From an uncultured Porphyromonas sp. (GTDB lineage: Bacteria > Bacteroidota > Bacteroidia > Bacteroidales > Porphyromonadaceae): a stretch of DNA of 64,000 nt. The DNA lies in contig NZ_CAJPPN010000005.1 of the NCBI RefSeq assembly GCF_905372525.1, positions 11,114 to 75,113 of the forward strand, read 5' to 3'. Position 1 is the stretch's first letter. Each line of letters starts with the position of its first letter. The notes below the pieces were generated by a model. That model saw only the letters and a list, made by a program, of their open reading frames with translations. It did no database searches and had not been told where the DNA came from. Positions 45,511 to 54,859 of the stretch are shown here, in pieces. The position numbers and the translations under genes are program-made.

Positions 45511-46995
45511 TTAGTCTTTGGTGTGTTCTCGATAGCCGTTGTAGCGTGTCATGACCTGCTCGACGTAGCGGATGACGCCTTTGCCTCGGAGGTAGCCAGC
45601 CCGGCAGACTGGATCGTTGTAGTATTTGGCCTCGCTCTTTAGGCGCAGTGTCTCCTCGATGCCTCCAGACCATTTCGTCGTAGAGTAGCCATACTTCTGT
45701 GCCAGTCGGATGGCATCCTGCAGGTGAGCGGGCCCTGCATTGTAGGCTGCGAGCGTCACCGAGATACGATCCTCACCCTCGGGGATAGACTGGAACATCT
45801 TCTCTATACTACGGATACAGTCCACGGCGACACGTACAGAGACCGAGGGGTCGAGGAGCTGCTCCTTGCTCGCTCCGTAGATCTGTCCTGTACGGGGCAT
45901 GATCCCCATGAGTCCTCGGGCTCCAGACCATCCGATGATCTGGGGCTTGAAGTTAGACTCCTGGTAGGCAATGGAGGCCAGCAGTTGCCAAGGCCACTTG
46001 AGGCGTGATGCTTCCCTCCGAAAGATCTCGTCGTAGGGGGATATCTCCCCCTCGTGGAGGTAGCTACGTTCGCCACGTCCGATCTTGCCTCCCCGAGGAA
46101 GGCGCTCTGTGGGGGGACGAGGTTGGTCTGTAGTCGTGTCTTCGCTCTTGTTGAGCTCGAAGTACTTGCGGTAGATGGTCTTGAAGGCTTTCTCCTGTGG
46201 GATGTCCTTCGCCCATTCATCTAGGGCCTTTGCCAAGCCCTCATTGTAGGGAGAGGTGAACCAGCGTAGACGCTGTGCGAAGCCTACCTCTACGGAGATG
46301 TCGATGTTGGGGTAGTAGGTCTTGGCGAGGCGTGCCAGCTCTTGGTCGGCAATGGTGTAGTCGATCACCCCGTCTGCGACTTGGTCGATGAGATCTTCGC
46401 TATCGAGGGTGTCGGAGGGAAGAAGCTTGATATTGATCGTACCCCCTAGTTGCTCCTGTAGACGCTGGATGCGCTCCTCGGCACGAGAGCCTGCCAGTAG
46501 AGTCACTGTCCGATCGAGGAGTCCCGTCACATCACGCACGTACCGAGCTGTATCCTCGCGGTGCACGACCCGACGCTGTACGAGCGTGAGCCCAGAGAGC
46601 TCCTCTGGACCCGTGAAGAGGAGTTCCTCCTTGCTGGACTGAGTGACAGCCCTCGGGGTGATACAGAGGTCCATCTGGCGGGTACGTACGAGTCGCTCGG
46701 CTTCGTCTAGGTCGTGTGCTAGGTAGAGTTTCATAGGACGACGTATCCGCTCAGCGAAGAGACGGACGAGCTCGTACTGGTATCCCATCGGCTCGTCACG
46801 GTAGACGAAGTAGGTCGTGGCTCCAGAGAGTGTCACTACTCGTAGCGTATCGGGTAGCTTGGTACGTGCGATACGATCAGCCTCGGCTGCCTCTGTATGT
46901 CGGCGATGAGTCAGCAGTATGCTCGAGATGAGAGCAAGTAGAAGCCCAGCGACCACCAGTAGGGTCGTTGGGCTAAGTCTCTTTGGTAGTCTCAT
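45511..46995 (-). CDS. mltF: MltF-like membrane-bound lytic transglycosylase
   Basis: The 494-residue protein has an N-terminal membrane anchor (about 10-28). A periplasmic solute-binding-like domain (about 45-285; RVVTLSGATTYFVYRDEPMG) is joined to a C-terminal lysozyme-like SLT domain (about 320-480). The catalytic Glu is in SIAYQESNFKP (about residue 345), with SGARGLMGIMPRTGQ and TLAAYNAGPAHLQDA following. MltF enzymes cut peptidoglycan to 1,6-anhydro-muropeptides and may sense wall fragments with the binding domain. No lipobox is visible, so it is membrane-anchored rather than a lipoprotein. It lies 24 bases behind rlmD. Confidence 0.92.
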   Translation of the reverse strand: MRLPKRLSPTTLLVVAGLLLALISSILLTHRRHTEAAEADRIARTKLPDTLRVVTLSGATTYFVYRDEPMGYQYELVRLFAERIRRPMKLYLAHDLDEAERLVRTRQMDLCITPRAVTQSSKEELLFTGPEELSGLTLVQRRVVHREDTARYVRDVTGLLDRTVTLLAGSRAEERIQRLQEQLGGTINIKLLPSDTLDSEDLIDQVADGVIDYTIADQELARLAKTYYPNIDISVEVGFAQRLRWFTSPYNEGLAKALDEWAKDIPQEKAFKTIYRKYFELNKSEDTTTDQPRPPTERLPRGGKIGRGERSYLHEGEISPYDEIFRREASRLKWPWQLLASIAYQESNFKPQIIGWSGARGLMGIMPRTGQIYGASKEQLLDPSVSVRVAVDCIRSIEKMFQSIPEGEDRISVTLAAYNAGPAHLQDAIRLAQKYGYSTTKWSGGIEETLRLKSEAKYYNDPVCRAGYLRGKGVIRYVEQVMTRYNGYREHTKD

Positions 46996-47019
46996 AGAGT
47001 GCAGGGATAGGGTCGAGGA

Positions 47020-48453
47020 CTAGTGCTGCTGGCGGATGAGCTGCACGACATTCTCGATATGGTGTGTATGGGGGAACATATCTACGGCACGAGACTTCGT
47101 GACACGATAGTCTCCCGTAGCTGTCAGTAGCTGTAGATCACGAGCCTGCGTACCGGGATTGCAGCTCACGTAGACGATACGCTGAGGGGCTGCTCTGAGG
47201 ATCGTGGAAATGACCTCCTCGTGCATCCCTGCCCGTGGAGGGTCTGTGATGATCACATCGGGGTGTCCGTGCTGCAGGATGAAGTCTTCGGTCAAGATGT
47301 CCTTCATGTCGCCAGCGTAGAATAGGGTATTGTCTATGCCATTGACCTCACTATTGATCTTGGCATCGACGATCGCCTCGGGCACGTATTCGATACCGAT
47401 GACAGAGGCGGCCTGACGAGCGACGAAGTTAGCGATCGTGCCTGTCCCCGTATAGAGGTCATAGACATGCTCCGCTCCCGTGAGCTCGGCGAAGTCACGA
47501 GCGACCTTGTATAGCTCGTAGGCCTGCTCGCTATTGGTCTGGTAGAAGGACTTCGGGCCTATGCGGAAGGTGAGCCCCTCCATCTGCTCCTCGATATAGT
47601 CACAACCTGCATAGCAGTGGATCTCCTGGTCGGTGATGGTGTCATTACACTTGCCATTGATGACGTAGAGGAGGGAGGTGATCTCGGGGAAACGTGCCTT
47701 GACGGCATCGAGTAGTGCCTCTCGAGCCTCTTGGTCTTCACGGAAGAAGACTACGACGAGCATGATCTCTCCCGTAGAGGTCGTGCGCATCATCAGAGTG
47801 CGCATGAAGCCCTCCTGCTTACGTAGGTCGAAGAAGGGGTACTTCTCGGGCTCAGCCTTGCAGTAGTCTCGGATGAAGAGACGGATGTCATCTAATACCT
47901 TTGCCCCCAGATGACACTGGTCTATATCTAGCACCTTGTCAAACATCCCCGGTAGGTGGAAGCCTAGTCCGGTGAGGTCTAGGCTCTCTGAGTCGGTCTG
48001 CCCCTTAAGCTCGTCGGGGAAGAGCCAGCGACGGTGACTGAAGGTGAATTCCAACTTGTTGCGGTATCGCTCCGTACGCTTTGATCCGAGGATGGGGAGG
48101 TAGCGCTCTACCTCGATCTTGCCGATACGCTTTAGAGCATCCTGCACGACTTGCTCCTTGGCCTCTAGCTGGAGCGAGTAGGGGAGATGCTGCCACTTAC
48201 ACCCACCACATATAGTGAAGTGGGAGCAGTGAGGGGTGACACGCTGAGTCGAAGGGGTGATGATCTCTGTGATCTTTCCCTCCATGAAACTACTTTTCTT
48301 CTTCGTGACCTGTATGTTACATACGTCACCAGGTGCAGCAAAGGGGACAAAGAGCACCAGCCCATCTACATGGGTGAGCGCCTTGCCCTCGCCAGCTAGT
48401 CCCTCGATCGATATCCCTTCTAGTAGGGGTAGTTCCTTCCTCTTTCGTGCCAA
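47020..48453 (-). CDS. rlmD: 23S rRNA (uracil-5-)-methyltransferase RlmD
   Basis: The SAM-dependent enzyme makes m5U in 23S rRNA (U1939 in E. coli). It has 477 residues. The N-terminal TRAM domain (about 5-65) precedes an iron-sulfur-type cysteine cluster (CSHFTICGGCKWQHL), a central insertion, and the Rossmann methyltransferase part with VYDLYTGTGTIANF. The catalytic Cys lies in the YVSCNPGTQARDL block. Some Bacteroidota members have relaxed or dual U747/U1939 specificity, so the exact target is inferred. It follows the glmM terminator and probably leads the mltF-araC run. Confidence 0.92.
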   Translation of the reverse strand: MARKRKELPLLEGISIEGLAGEGKALTHVDGLVLFVPFAAPGDVCNIQVTKKKSSFMEGKITEIITPSTQRVTPHCSHFTICGGCKWQHLPYSLQLEAKEQVVQDALKRIGKIEVERYLPILGSKRTERYRNKLEFTFSHRRWLFPDELKGQTDSESLDLTGLGFHLPGMFDKVLDIDQCHLGAKVLDDIRLFIRDYCKAEPEKYPFFDLRKQEGFMRTLMMRTTSTGEIMLVVVFFREDQEAREALLDAVKARFPEITSLLYVINGKCNDTITDQEIHCYAGCDYIEEQMEGLTFRIGPKSFYQTNSEQAYELYKVARDFAELTGAEHVYDLYTGTGTIANFVARQAASVIGIEYVPEAIVDAKINSEVNGIDNTLFYAGDMKDILTEDFILQHGHPDVIITDPPRAGMHEEVISTILRAAPQRIVYVSCNPGTQARDLQLLTATGDYRVTKSRAVDMFPHTHHIENVVQLIRQQH

Positions 48454-48484
48454 TGCTTGTTCGTGTAAACCATTTAATAATAAG

Positions 48485-48532
48485 ACGCCCCATAGCCCTT
48501 CTGACCTAAGAGGTGAGGGGGCTATGGGGCGT
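48485..48532. terminator. Hairpin between glmM and rlmD
   Basis: ACGCCCCATAGCCC (48485-48498) pairs perfectly with GGGCTATGGGGCGT (48519-48532). It lies just past the glmM stop on the minus strand and upstream of rlmD. Confidence 0.65.
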
Positions 48533-48545
48533 ATAGAATGTCTTG

Positions 48546-49940
48546 TTAGCTTAGGTAAGAGCTGATGAGCTGCTTGTACTCGTCTGCTAGAGCGGTAGCT
48601 TCCTCGGCCGAGGGAGCCTCGGTGTAGATGCGTATGATGGGCTCGGTATTGCTACGACGTACGTGTACCCAGCGGTCGGCGAAGTCGATCTTCACCCCAT
48701 CGATGAGGTTGATCTCCCCCTTGGCCTGCTCCTCCCGAGCTAGGCGATCAAGGAGGCTCTGTGGATCGATGCCAGCGGTGAGCTCTACACGTTGCTTGCT
48801 CATGTAGTAGCTGGGATAGGTAGCACGGAGCTCGCTGACGGAGCGACCACTCTTGGCGAGCATGGTTAGGAAGAGGGCTATACCGACTAGTGCGTCACGA
48901 CCATAGTGGAGCTCGGGATAGATGACCCCACCATTCCCCTCCCCTCCGATGAGGGCATTGACCTTCTTCATCTTCGTCACTACATTCACTTCGCCTACGG
49001 CTGCTGCGTAGTATGAGCCTCCGTGACGTAGGGTGACATCTCGTAGGGCACGTGTGGAGCTGAGGTTCGATACGGTGTTGCCTCCACCGTTTAGGCTCAG
49101 GAGGTAGTCGGCGATCGATACGAGCGTGTATTCCTCTCCGAAGAATGCTCCATGCTCGTCTACGATAGCTAGGCGATCGACGTCTGGGTCTACGACGAAG
49201 CCGACGTCGGCGGAGGTCCTACGTACCTCTTCACAGATAGCAGTGAGGTGCTCGGGTAGGGGCTCGGGGTTGTGGGCGAAGTCTCCCGTCGGCTCATCGA
49301 AGAGCCCGTGTACCTGCTCCACACCAAGGGCCTTGAAGAGGGCAGGCAGTGCTATACCCCCAACAGAGTTTACGCTGTCAAAGGCTACTCGGAAGCCTGC
49401 CTTGCGGATGGCCTCAGCATCTACACCTCGTGCACAGAGGACTGCCTGGATGTGCTCCTCTAGGTAGCTCTTCTGCTCGATGACTCGACCAAGCTGGTCG
49501 ACGGGCGCAAAGTCAATATCCATCGTCTCCGCTAGGCGAAGGATCTCCTTGCCCTCAGCGTCACTTAGGAATTCACCTCGGTTGTTCAGGAGCTTCAGTG
49601 CGTTCCACTGCTTGGGGTTGTGGCTAGCGGTGAGGATGAGGCCTCCGTCAGCCTTCTTCCCTGCGACGGCCATCTCCGTGGTCGGTGTGGTCGCTAGGTC
49701 GATGTCGATGACGTCACAGCCCATCCCGAGGAGGGTACCGATCACGATGTTCTTGACCATGATCCCCGAGAGGCGGGCATCACGTCCTACGACGATGGTG
49801 GGGCGCTCCTTGCCTGAGTGCTTTCGTATGAAGGTGGCATAGGCTGCGGTGAACTGAGCCGTACTGATCGGATTGAGTCCCTCCGAAGCGGCTCCACCGA
49901 TCGTGCCTCGGATGCCAGAGATGGATTTGATGAGTGTCAT
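48546..49940 (-). CDS. glmM: Phosphoglucosamine mutase
   Basis: This phosphohexomutase interconverts GlcN-6-P and GlcN-1-P on the way to UDP-GlcNAc, peptidoglycan and LPS. The 464-residue protein has the phosphoserine loop LTASHNPKQWNALK (the usual SHNP), the metal loop VDPDVDRLAIVDEHG, the sugar-binding GEGNGGVIYPEL, and the phosphate-binding end RRSNTEPIIRIYTEA. The SHNP loop and length agree with the Bacteroidota GlmM/PgM type; a phosphoglucomutase role cannot be excluded. DUF4827 lies 34 bases upstream. Confidence 0.9.
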   Translation of the reverse strand: MTLIKSISGIRGTIGGAASEGLNPISTAQFTAAYATFIRKHSGKERPTIVVGRDARLSGIMVKNIVIGTLLGMGCDVIDIDLATTPTTEMAVAGKKADGGLILTASHNPKQWNALKLLNNRGEFLSDAEGKEILRLAETMDIDFAPVDQLGRVIEQKSYLEEHIQAVLCARGVDAEAIRKAGFRVAFDSVNSVGGIALPALFKALGVEQVHGLFDEPTGDFAHNPEPLPEHLTAICEEVRRTSADVGFVVDPDVDRLAIVDEHGAFFGEEYTLVSIADYLLSLNGGGNTVSNLSSTRALRDVTLRHGGSYYAAAVGEVNVVTKMKKVNALIGGEGNGGVIYPELHYGRDALVGIALFLTMLAKSGRSVSELRATYPSYYMSKQRVELTAGIDPQSLLDRLAREEQAKGEINLIDGVKIDFADRWVHVRRSNTEPIIRIYTEAPSAEEATALADEYKQLISSYLS

Positions 49941-49974
49941 GTATGGTGTACTTGTCTATGCGTATGGTGACAGT

Positions 49975-50598
49975 CTACTGGTAGATGTATCGGGCTTCCT
50001 CTACGAAGATCGAGTTCCCCTCGGTGTAGGAGGCGGTAGGGCCTAGCTCGAAGGGAATGATGAGCTGTACACGAGCCCCGCTCCCTAGGAGAGAGGCTGG
50101 GAAGGCAACTCCCTCGCAGAGCAGCTGGTCGAGTGAGTCCGAGAAGCCCCCACTACTGATCGCACGGTAGTGTTCCGCCCCTACATTATAATAGGAGACG
50201 TAGAGGAACTTGAGCTCGCCGTAGCGAGGGTTGTTCAGTGAGTTGAACGTATAGCGTACCCCCTTGCTCTCGTTGAATACTCGCCCCTTCATCTGGACGA
50301 GGACACGGGTCTTCTCTGCGACTGCCTTCGCCTTCTGATCTCCTGCGTCGAGTACACGCATATAGAGCCCGTTAGAGAGGCGGTAGAAGACGCTCTTATC
50401 GATCTCCTCGGGTAGGAGCTCATTGTCTCGGCTGATGACCCGGAAGCCCTCAGACGAGATGAGACGGTCTATGGCTCGGCGCTGCTCCTTCTTGAGCTGG
50501 GAGAGGGGCTTGATGTCACTCTTCTTCTTACAGCTCCCGAATAGCAGTGGCAGGATCAGGAGCAGTGCGAGGGTACGATAGTTGAGTATTCTGTTCAT
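49975..50598 (-). CDS. DUF4827 family lipoprotein
   Basis: From the ATG at 50598 (MNRILNYRTLALLLILPLL) the product has 207 residues with lipobox FGSC. A later-starting frame would leave out the signal peptide, and an upstream in-frame start at 50658 would place a hydrophilic stretch before it, so 50598 is preferred. The mature part resembles FKBP-type prolyl isomerases as seen in DUF4827 proteins (VLVQMKGRVFNESKGVRYTF, then FELGPTASYTEGNSIFVEEA). Activity as an isomerase is doubtful without the full active site. A -7 box lies just upstream inside the end of the DHH gene. Confidence 0.8.
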   Translation of the reverse strand: MNRILNYRTLALLLILPLLFGSCKKKSDIKPLSQLKKEQRRAIDRLISSEGFRVISRDNELLPEEIDKSVFYRLSNGLYMRVLDAGDQKAKAVAEKTRVLVQMKGRVFNESKGVRYTFNSLNNPRYGELKFLYVSYYNVGAEHYRAISSGGFSDSLDQLLCEGVAFPASLLGSGARVQLIIPFELGPTASYTEGNSIFVEEARYIYQ

Positions 50599-50618
50599 TA
50601 TTGGATGTCTGTAGGTGC

Positions 50619-51659
50619 CTAAGGGAGTGACTTGCGTCGTAGCTCCTCTAGCTGGCAAAGATAGATATTTTTAGCGTCTTCGATACTTCCTTGGTACTCT
50701 GCCCCAGCGGCATTGAGGTGTCCACCTCCGCCGAAGGCTAGAGAGGCCAGTTCGTTCACGGGGAAGTCCCCCGTGGAGCGGAAGGAGAGCTTGATCTGCG
50801 TCTTATCCTCTCTGATGAAGCAAGAGCAGTGAATGCCCTCGATGGATAGGGGGATGTTCACCAAGCCCTCGGTATCTCCCTTGGTAGCTCCGAACCGCTG
50901 GAGCTCCTCTTGGGTCAGGGTCAGACAGGCTGCTCCGAGCTCGGGGTAGAGCTCCATACGCTGGTCGAGGACATAGCCCTGTAGGCGGATCTGTGCCTCG
51001 GGGTTGTGGTAGGAGAGGCGATCGATGATGAGTGGGTAGTCTGCCCCTAGGGCTAGCAGTGCAGAGGTCGTCTCAAATAGCTCCGGGGAGAGGTGGCTGT
51101 ACATGAAGCGCCCTGTGTCGGTGATGATCCCCACTAGGAGAAGTGTCGCGGTCTCCGCCGTGATATGCTCTGTCCATCCGAGGGCTTGGGCAAGGAGATA
51201 GATGAGCTCACAGGTCGCCGAGGCCTCGGGGTAGCTGAAGCATGGGCTACAGCCCTCCTCGGGGTCGAGATGATGGTCGATGAGGATGCGTCGTGCGCCA
51301 CTCTCTCGCACAGCCTCTACGAGGGCTGGGTAACGGAGGCGTCCTACCTCGTTGTGATCTAGGTGGAAGATGAGCTCTGCCCCCATGATTAGCTCTAGGG
51401 CACGTCCCTCCTCCTCGGGGAAGATAACGAGCTCCTCTAGGGCAGGGAGCCAGCTGAGATAGTTCTCGATCCTATCGGGGCTGATAGCGTGTATCTCTGC
51501 CTCGGGATGTACAGCACGCAGGATACGTACCCAGCCAAGGATTGACCCGAGGGCATCCCCATCAGGACTAGTATGGGGGAGTACGACGATGCGCCTATGC
51601 TCGGCGAGGAGCTGGCGTAGTCGCTCTAGGGCGGAGGTATCCCAGTTGTATTTGCCCAT
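50619..51659 (-). CDS. DHH family phosphoesterase (NrnA-like)
   Basis: NrnA-like enzymes degrade short RNA oligomers and/or pAp in the cytoplasm. The 346-residue protein has the first motif in HTSPDGDALGS, an IFHLDHNEVGR block, the DHH motif in ILIDHHLDPEE, and the DHHA1 domain at the C-terminus with the GGGGHLNAAG substrate loop. All metal-binding positions expected for the family appear present. Its 3' end overlaps the -7 box of the DUF4827 gene, 20 bases downstream. Family is firm; oligoribonuclease versus pAp-phosphatase activity is not resolved. Confidence 0.92.
   Translation of the reverse strand: MGKYNWDTSALERLRQLLAEHRRIVVLPHTSPDGDALGSILGWVRILRAVHPEAEIHAISPDRIENYLSWLPALEELVIFPEEEGRALELIMGAELIFHLDHNEVGRLRYPALVEAVRESGARRILIDHHLDPEEGCSPCFSYPEASATCELIYLLAQALGWTEHITAETATLLLVGIITDTGRFMYSHLSPELFETTSALLALGADYPLIIDRLSYHNPEAQIRLQGYVLDQRMELYPELGAACLTLTQEELQRFGATKGDTEGLVNIPLSIEGIHCSCFIREDKTQIKLSFRSTGDFPVNELASLAFGGGGHLNAAGAEYQGSIEDAKNIYLCQLEELRRKSLP
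50656..50663 (-). promoter_or_regulatory. Candidate -7 element for the DUF4827 gene
   Basis: The minus strand reads TATCTTTG (consensus TAnnTTTG) inside the end of the DHH gene, about 58 bases upstream of the DUF4827 start. Chance occurrence in coding DNA is possible. Confidence 0.35.
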
Positions 51660-51711
51660 GTATTGTATTCTATTCTATGTCTTATCTAATTCGTCTCACC
51701 CTACGGCCTCG

Positions 51712-53589
51712 TTATCCAGCCTTTTCCTCTAGCTCCAGCTGCCTGAGGACGAGCTCATCGAGCTCCTCTACGATCTGACCTATACGCTGTGAGGTCGCTA
51801 GGAGCTCTGTGTGCTCTAGTGTACCCGAGCTCAGGGTCGCCTCTAGCGAGGCCTTCTCTTGCTCTAACGCAGCGATACGCCCTTCTAGTCCCTCTAGCTC
51901 TCTCTTCTCTGCATAGGTGAGCTTGGGAGGGCGAGGAGTGCTGTGTCGCTTGGGCTCTGTCGAGGGAGTCGCTCGGCTGGCCTCTAGGCGAGCCTGCTCC
52001 TCTTCCTGTGCAGCTTGCCAAGCTCTATATAAGGTATAGTTGCCGGGGAAGTCTCGTACCTTGCCCTCCCCCTCGAAGCAGAGGAGGTGCTCGGTGACCT
52101 TATCCATGAAGAAGCGGTCGTGCGAGACGATGAGTACACAGCCGGAGAAGTCTTGTAGGTACTCCTCCAGGGCTTGGAGGGTCAGGATGTCTAGGTCGTT
52201 GGTAGGCTCGTCGAGCACGAGGAAGTTCGGGGCACTGACGAGTACGGTACATAGGTATAGCCTGCGTAGCTCTCCTCCGCTAAGCTTCTCTACGGGTGTG
52301 TATTGACGCTCTACGGGGAAGAGGAAGCGGGTGAGGAGCTGTGTGGCAGAGATATGCTCGGTGTTAGTCCCAGTAGGTAGGGTGAAGGAGTCTGCTATAT
52401 CCTGCACGATGTCGATGACACGCTTCTCTGGGGCAAAGGCAGGCTGCTCCTGGCTATAGTAGCCGAAGCGTATCGTCTCCCCGATGTCGAAGTGTCCGCT
52501 GTCAGGGGCAACCTCCCCGAGGAGCATACGTAGGAAGGTGGTCTTGCCCACACCATTGGCGCCAACGATGCCGACCTTGTCTCGCCGACTGAATATGTAG
52601 CTGAAGTCCTCTAGGATGACCTTGTCCCCAAATCGCTTCGAGACATGCTCGGCCTCGAAGATCTTCTTCCCTATGTGTCCTGCTTGTGCTCCCCCTAGCT
52701 CCACACGTCCCGTACGCTGTAGAGCTTGGGTACGCTGCTCGAGCTCATGGAAGGCATCGATCCTATACTGTGCCTTCGTCCCCCGAGCCTGAGGCTGTCG
52801 GCGCATCCAGTCGAGCTCACGACGATAGAGATTGAGCGCTCGCTCTCGGGTAGCCTCCTGCTGGTCGTGTCGCTCCTGTCGCTTCTGGAGGTAGTAGTCA
52901 TAGTTCCCCTTGTAGCGATAGAGACTACCATTATCTAGCTCGATGATGTGATTGCACACTCGGTCTAGGAAGTAGCGGTCGTGCGTCACCAGGAGGAGTC
53001 CCATCGTGGAGCGAGCGAGGTAATTCTCTAGCCACTCGATGCTCTTGAGGTCAAGGTGGTTCGTCGGCTCATCGAGGAATAGGAGGTCTGGCTGTCCAAT
53101 GAGAGTGCCCGCTAGGGCGACGCGCTTGGCCTCGCCCCCAGAGAGTCGCTCGATAGGACGCTTGTAGTCGTGGATGCCGAGGGCGCCAAGGATCTCCTTA
53201 GCACGCTGCTCGTAGTCCCATGCCCCTAGAGCCTCCATCTCGGGTAGTAGATGCTCCATCGCCTCGCTGTCCCCCTCGGATACTGCATACTCCCACTGTA
53301 GGGTAAGGCGAGCCACAGGGTCATACTGGCTGAAGCAAGCCTCTAGGATCGTCTTGTCCTTGGGGAGGTCGGGTAGCTGGGGGAGGAAGGCTCGGCGTAG
53401 GTCTCGCTCATAGGTGACGCTCCCCGTATCCTGAGGCTCTAGCCCTAGGAGGATACGCATGAGGGTGGACTTCCCTGTGCCGTTGGGGGCGATGAGCCCC
53501 ACCTTCTGCCCTCGGTCGATGGCGAAGGAGACCTCGGAGAAGAGGACTCTGTCCCCATAGCTCTTAGCCAGACGCTCTACCTGTAGCAT
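51712..53589 (-). CDS. ABC-F family ATPase (Uup-like)
   Basis: The 625-residue soluble protein has two ABC ATPase domains and no membrane segments. The first Walker A is LIAPNGTGKSTL (about residue 40) with signature LSGGEAKRVALAG and Walker B LLFLDEPTNHLD; the second is VGANGVGKTTFL (about 345) with LSGGELRRLYLC and FLVLDEPTNDLD. A linker with RRELDWMRRQPQARGTKAQ and a C-terminal coiled coil (about 555-625) are as in Uup. ABC-F proteins act on the ribosome or on DNA-linked processes. The start lies six bases after the stop of the NlpC/P60 gene, indicating co-transcription. Confidence 0.94.
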   Translation of the reverse strand: MLQVERLAKSYGDRVLFSEVSFAIDRGQKVGLIAPNGTGKSTLMRILLGLEPQDTGSVTYERDLRRAFLPQLPDLPKDKTILEACFSQYDPVARLTLQWEYAVSEGDSEAMEHLLPEMEALGAWDYEQRAKEILGALGIHDYKRPIERLSGGEAKRVALAGTLIGQPDLLFLDEPTNHLDLKSIEWLENYLARSTMGLLLVTHDRYFLDRVCNHIIELDNGSLYRYKGNYDYYLQKRQERHDQQEATRERALNLYRRELDWMRRQPQARGTKAQYRIDAFHELEQRTQALQRTGRVELGGAQAGHIGKKIFEAEHVSKRFGDKVILEDFSYIFSRRDKVGIVGANGVGKTTFLRMLLGEVAPDSGHFDIGETIRFGYYSQEQPAFAPEKRVIDIVQDIADSFTLPTGTNTEHISATQLLTRFLFPVERQYTPVEKLSGGELRRLYLCTVLVSAPNFLVLDEPTNDLDILTLQALEEYLQDFSGCVLIVSHDRFFMDKVTEHLLCFEGEGKVRDFPGNYTLYRAWQAAQEEEQARLEASRATPSTEPKRHSTPRPPKLTYAEKRELEGLEGRIAALEQEKASLEATLSSGTLEHTELLATSQRIGQIVEELDELVLRQLELEEKAG

Positions 53590-53595
53590 ACGGTA

Positions 53596-54366
53596 CTAGC
53601 GTAGGAGAGTAGAGTCTCGTCGTCCCTGCCAGTGACTCGCCACCTCGGGTAGGCGGCCTGCGCCTAGATAGCGGGAGGTATAGTAGGGGCTATCGTTGTA
53701 GCTCTCGATGACGATGCCTCGGCTACAGCTACTATGCATCATCTTGATCTGCCCGTTCTCATTGCTCACCACCATGGCCACATGACCGACACGACTCTGT
53801 CCTCGGTTGCGTCCCTTGAAGAAGAGTAGGTCGCCTGGCTGTGGATCCTTGATCTTGTCTGCGTAGACGGCGATAGCACCCGAGGAACGGGGGATCTTGA
53901 TCCCCTCTAGGGAATAGATATAGCTGACGAAGCCCGAGCAGTCTAGTGGCCACTTGGCGATACCCGTGGTACGGTAGCGATGCCCTAGGAGCTTCTGTCC
54001 ATGATCCACTACAGTGCGGATGAGGCTCGGGGTACTTGCGGTGAGGGTGATGGGCTTGTAGGAGTAGCCTCGGCCACTCGTGCCGTGTCTGGAGGATTCG
54101 GTAGCACAGGCTGAGGCTGTCGTCTTGGCTCGCTTGCTCTTGGAGCGGTGCTTGCGGTGTGTCGATTTCTTTTTTCTGGAGGCTGGTGCGGGGGCGGCTT
54201 GGCTGTCGTCTGTAGCTTGGTCGTACAGAGCGAAGGTAGGGGAGGCGAGTTGGTCGCTACTGTCTCGGTAGTCCGATCGGGCTACGGCCTTGGCACCGCA
54301 GGCCGTCGTTGCGAATAGAGCGACTGCGATCAGGGTCGCAGTGTAGGGTCTCTGGAGTTGTTTCAT
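53596..54366 (-). CDS. Exported NlpC/P60 cysteine peptidase
   Basis: The 256-residue precursor has a signal peptide (about 1-24; TTACG could also be read as a lipobox). A Lys/Arg/Ser-rich linker precedes the NlpC/P60 domain (about 110-245). The catalytic Cys is in WPLDCSGFVSYIYS and the His in SRVGHVAMVVSNENG, followed by a third polar residue near MMHSSCSRG. Such enzymes cut peptide stems of peptidoglycan in the periplasm. A promoter box at 54445 lies upstream and the ABC-F gene directly downstream. Confidence 0.92.
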   Translation of the reverse strand: MKQLQRPYTATLIAVALFATTACGAKAVARSDYRDSSDQLASPTFALYDQATDDSQAAPAPASRKKKSTHRKHRSKSKRAKTTASACATESSRHGTSGRGYSYKPITLTASTPSLIRTVVDHGQKLLGHRYRTTGIAKWPLDCSGFVSYIYSLEGIKIPRSSGAIAVYADKIKDPQPGDLLFFKGRNRGQSRVGHVAMVVSNENGQIKMMHSSCSRGIVIESYNDSPYYTSRYLGAGRLPEVASHWQGRRDSTLLR

Positions 54367-54444
54367 CCTGTCGTTGTCTTTATACTAGGCAGGTAATGCC
54401 CCATCTCTGGGGTGACCATGTATATCAAAGTAATGTACGTGGCA

Positions 54445-54452
54445 CAAATATA
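54445..54452 (-). promoter_or_regulatory. Candidate -7 element for the NlpC/P60 gene
   Basis: The minus strand reads TATATTTG (consensus TAnnTTTG), about 80 bases upstream of the start codon. No clear -33 box. Confidence 0.5.
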
Positions 54453-54785
54453 CTACATTCTCGTGGGACTGCCTCCCTTCATAGAGGGCTTCGAGACTAG
54501 AAGTATAGCATCTTCGTCCCCCCTTCGTTCTGTATAGTATTCCTCAGAGTATGGTCTCATACGACATCGCTATAGTGTCGTTGGGGCTCGACCTTGAGGG
54601 GGCTTATATGCTGTCTGTCCATAGCGAGGGGCTCCATCTCCATGTTATCCCGACATCGTAGGCTCATACACACCTACCCCTATTAGAGCCCTGAGGGGGG
54701 CTGAATGTGACCTCCTCCACTGGGGGGCAGAGGAAAATTTCCCTGTGTAATGTCCTCTGTATCAAATATACCTGAGGGGCGAAAA
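54453..54785. other. Gene-free DNA upstream of the paired-hairpin element
   Basis: About 330 bases between the NlpC/P60 promoter box and the hairpin element. Frames are short and none is recognisable. No RNA gene is seen. Confidence 0.5.
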
Positions 54786-54859
54786 CGCTCTTACCGAGAG
54801 CCCTGATACGCTCTCGGTAAGAGCGTCCTCGTCACCTTACATAGGTGACGAGGACGCTC
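54786..54859. repeat. Dispersed paired-hairpin element, copy B
   Basis: CGCTCTTACCGAGAG (54786-54800) pairs perfectly over 15 bp with CTCTCGGTAAGAGCG (54811-54825). GAGCGTCCTCGTCACC (54821-54836) pairs perfectly over 16 bp with GGTGACGAGGACGCTC (54844-54859) around a TTACATA loop. The two stems share GAGCG (54821-54825), so in RNA or single-stranded DNA the full stems exclude each other. The modules TCGGTAAGAGCG and CGTCACCTTACATAGGTGA recur at 17172-17304. Confidence 0.88.
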
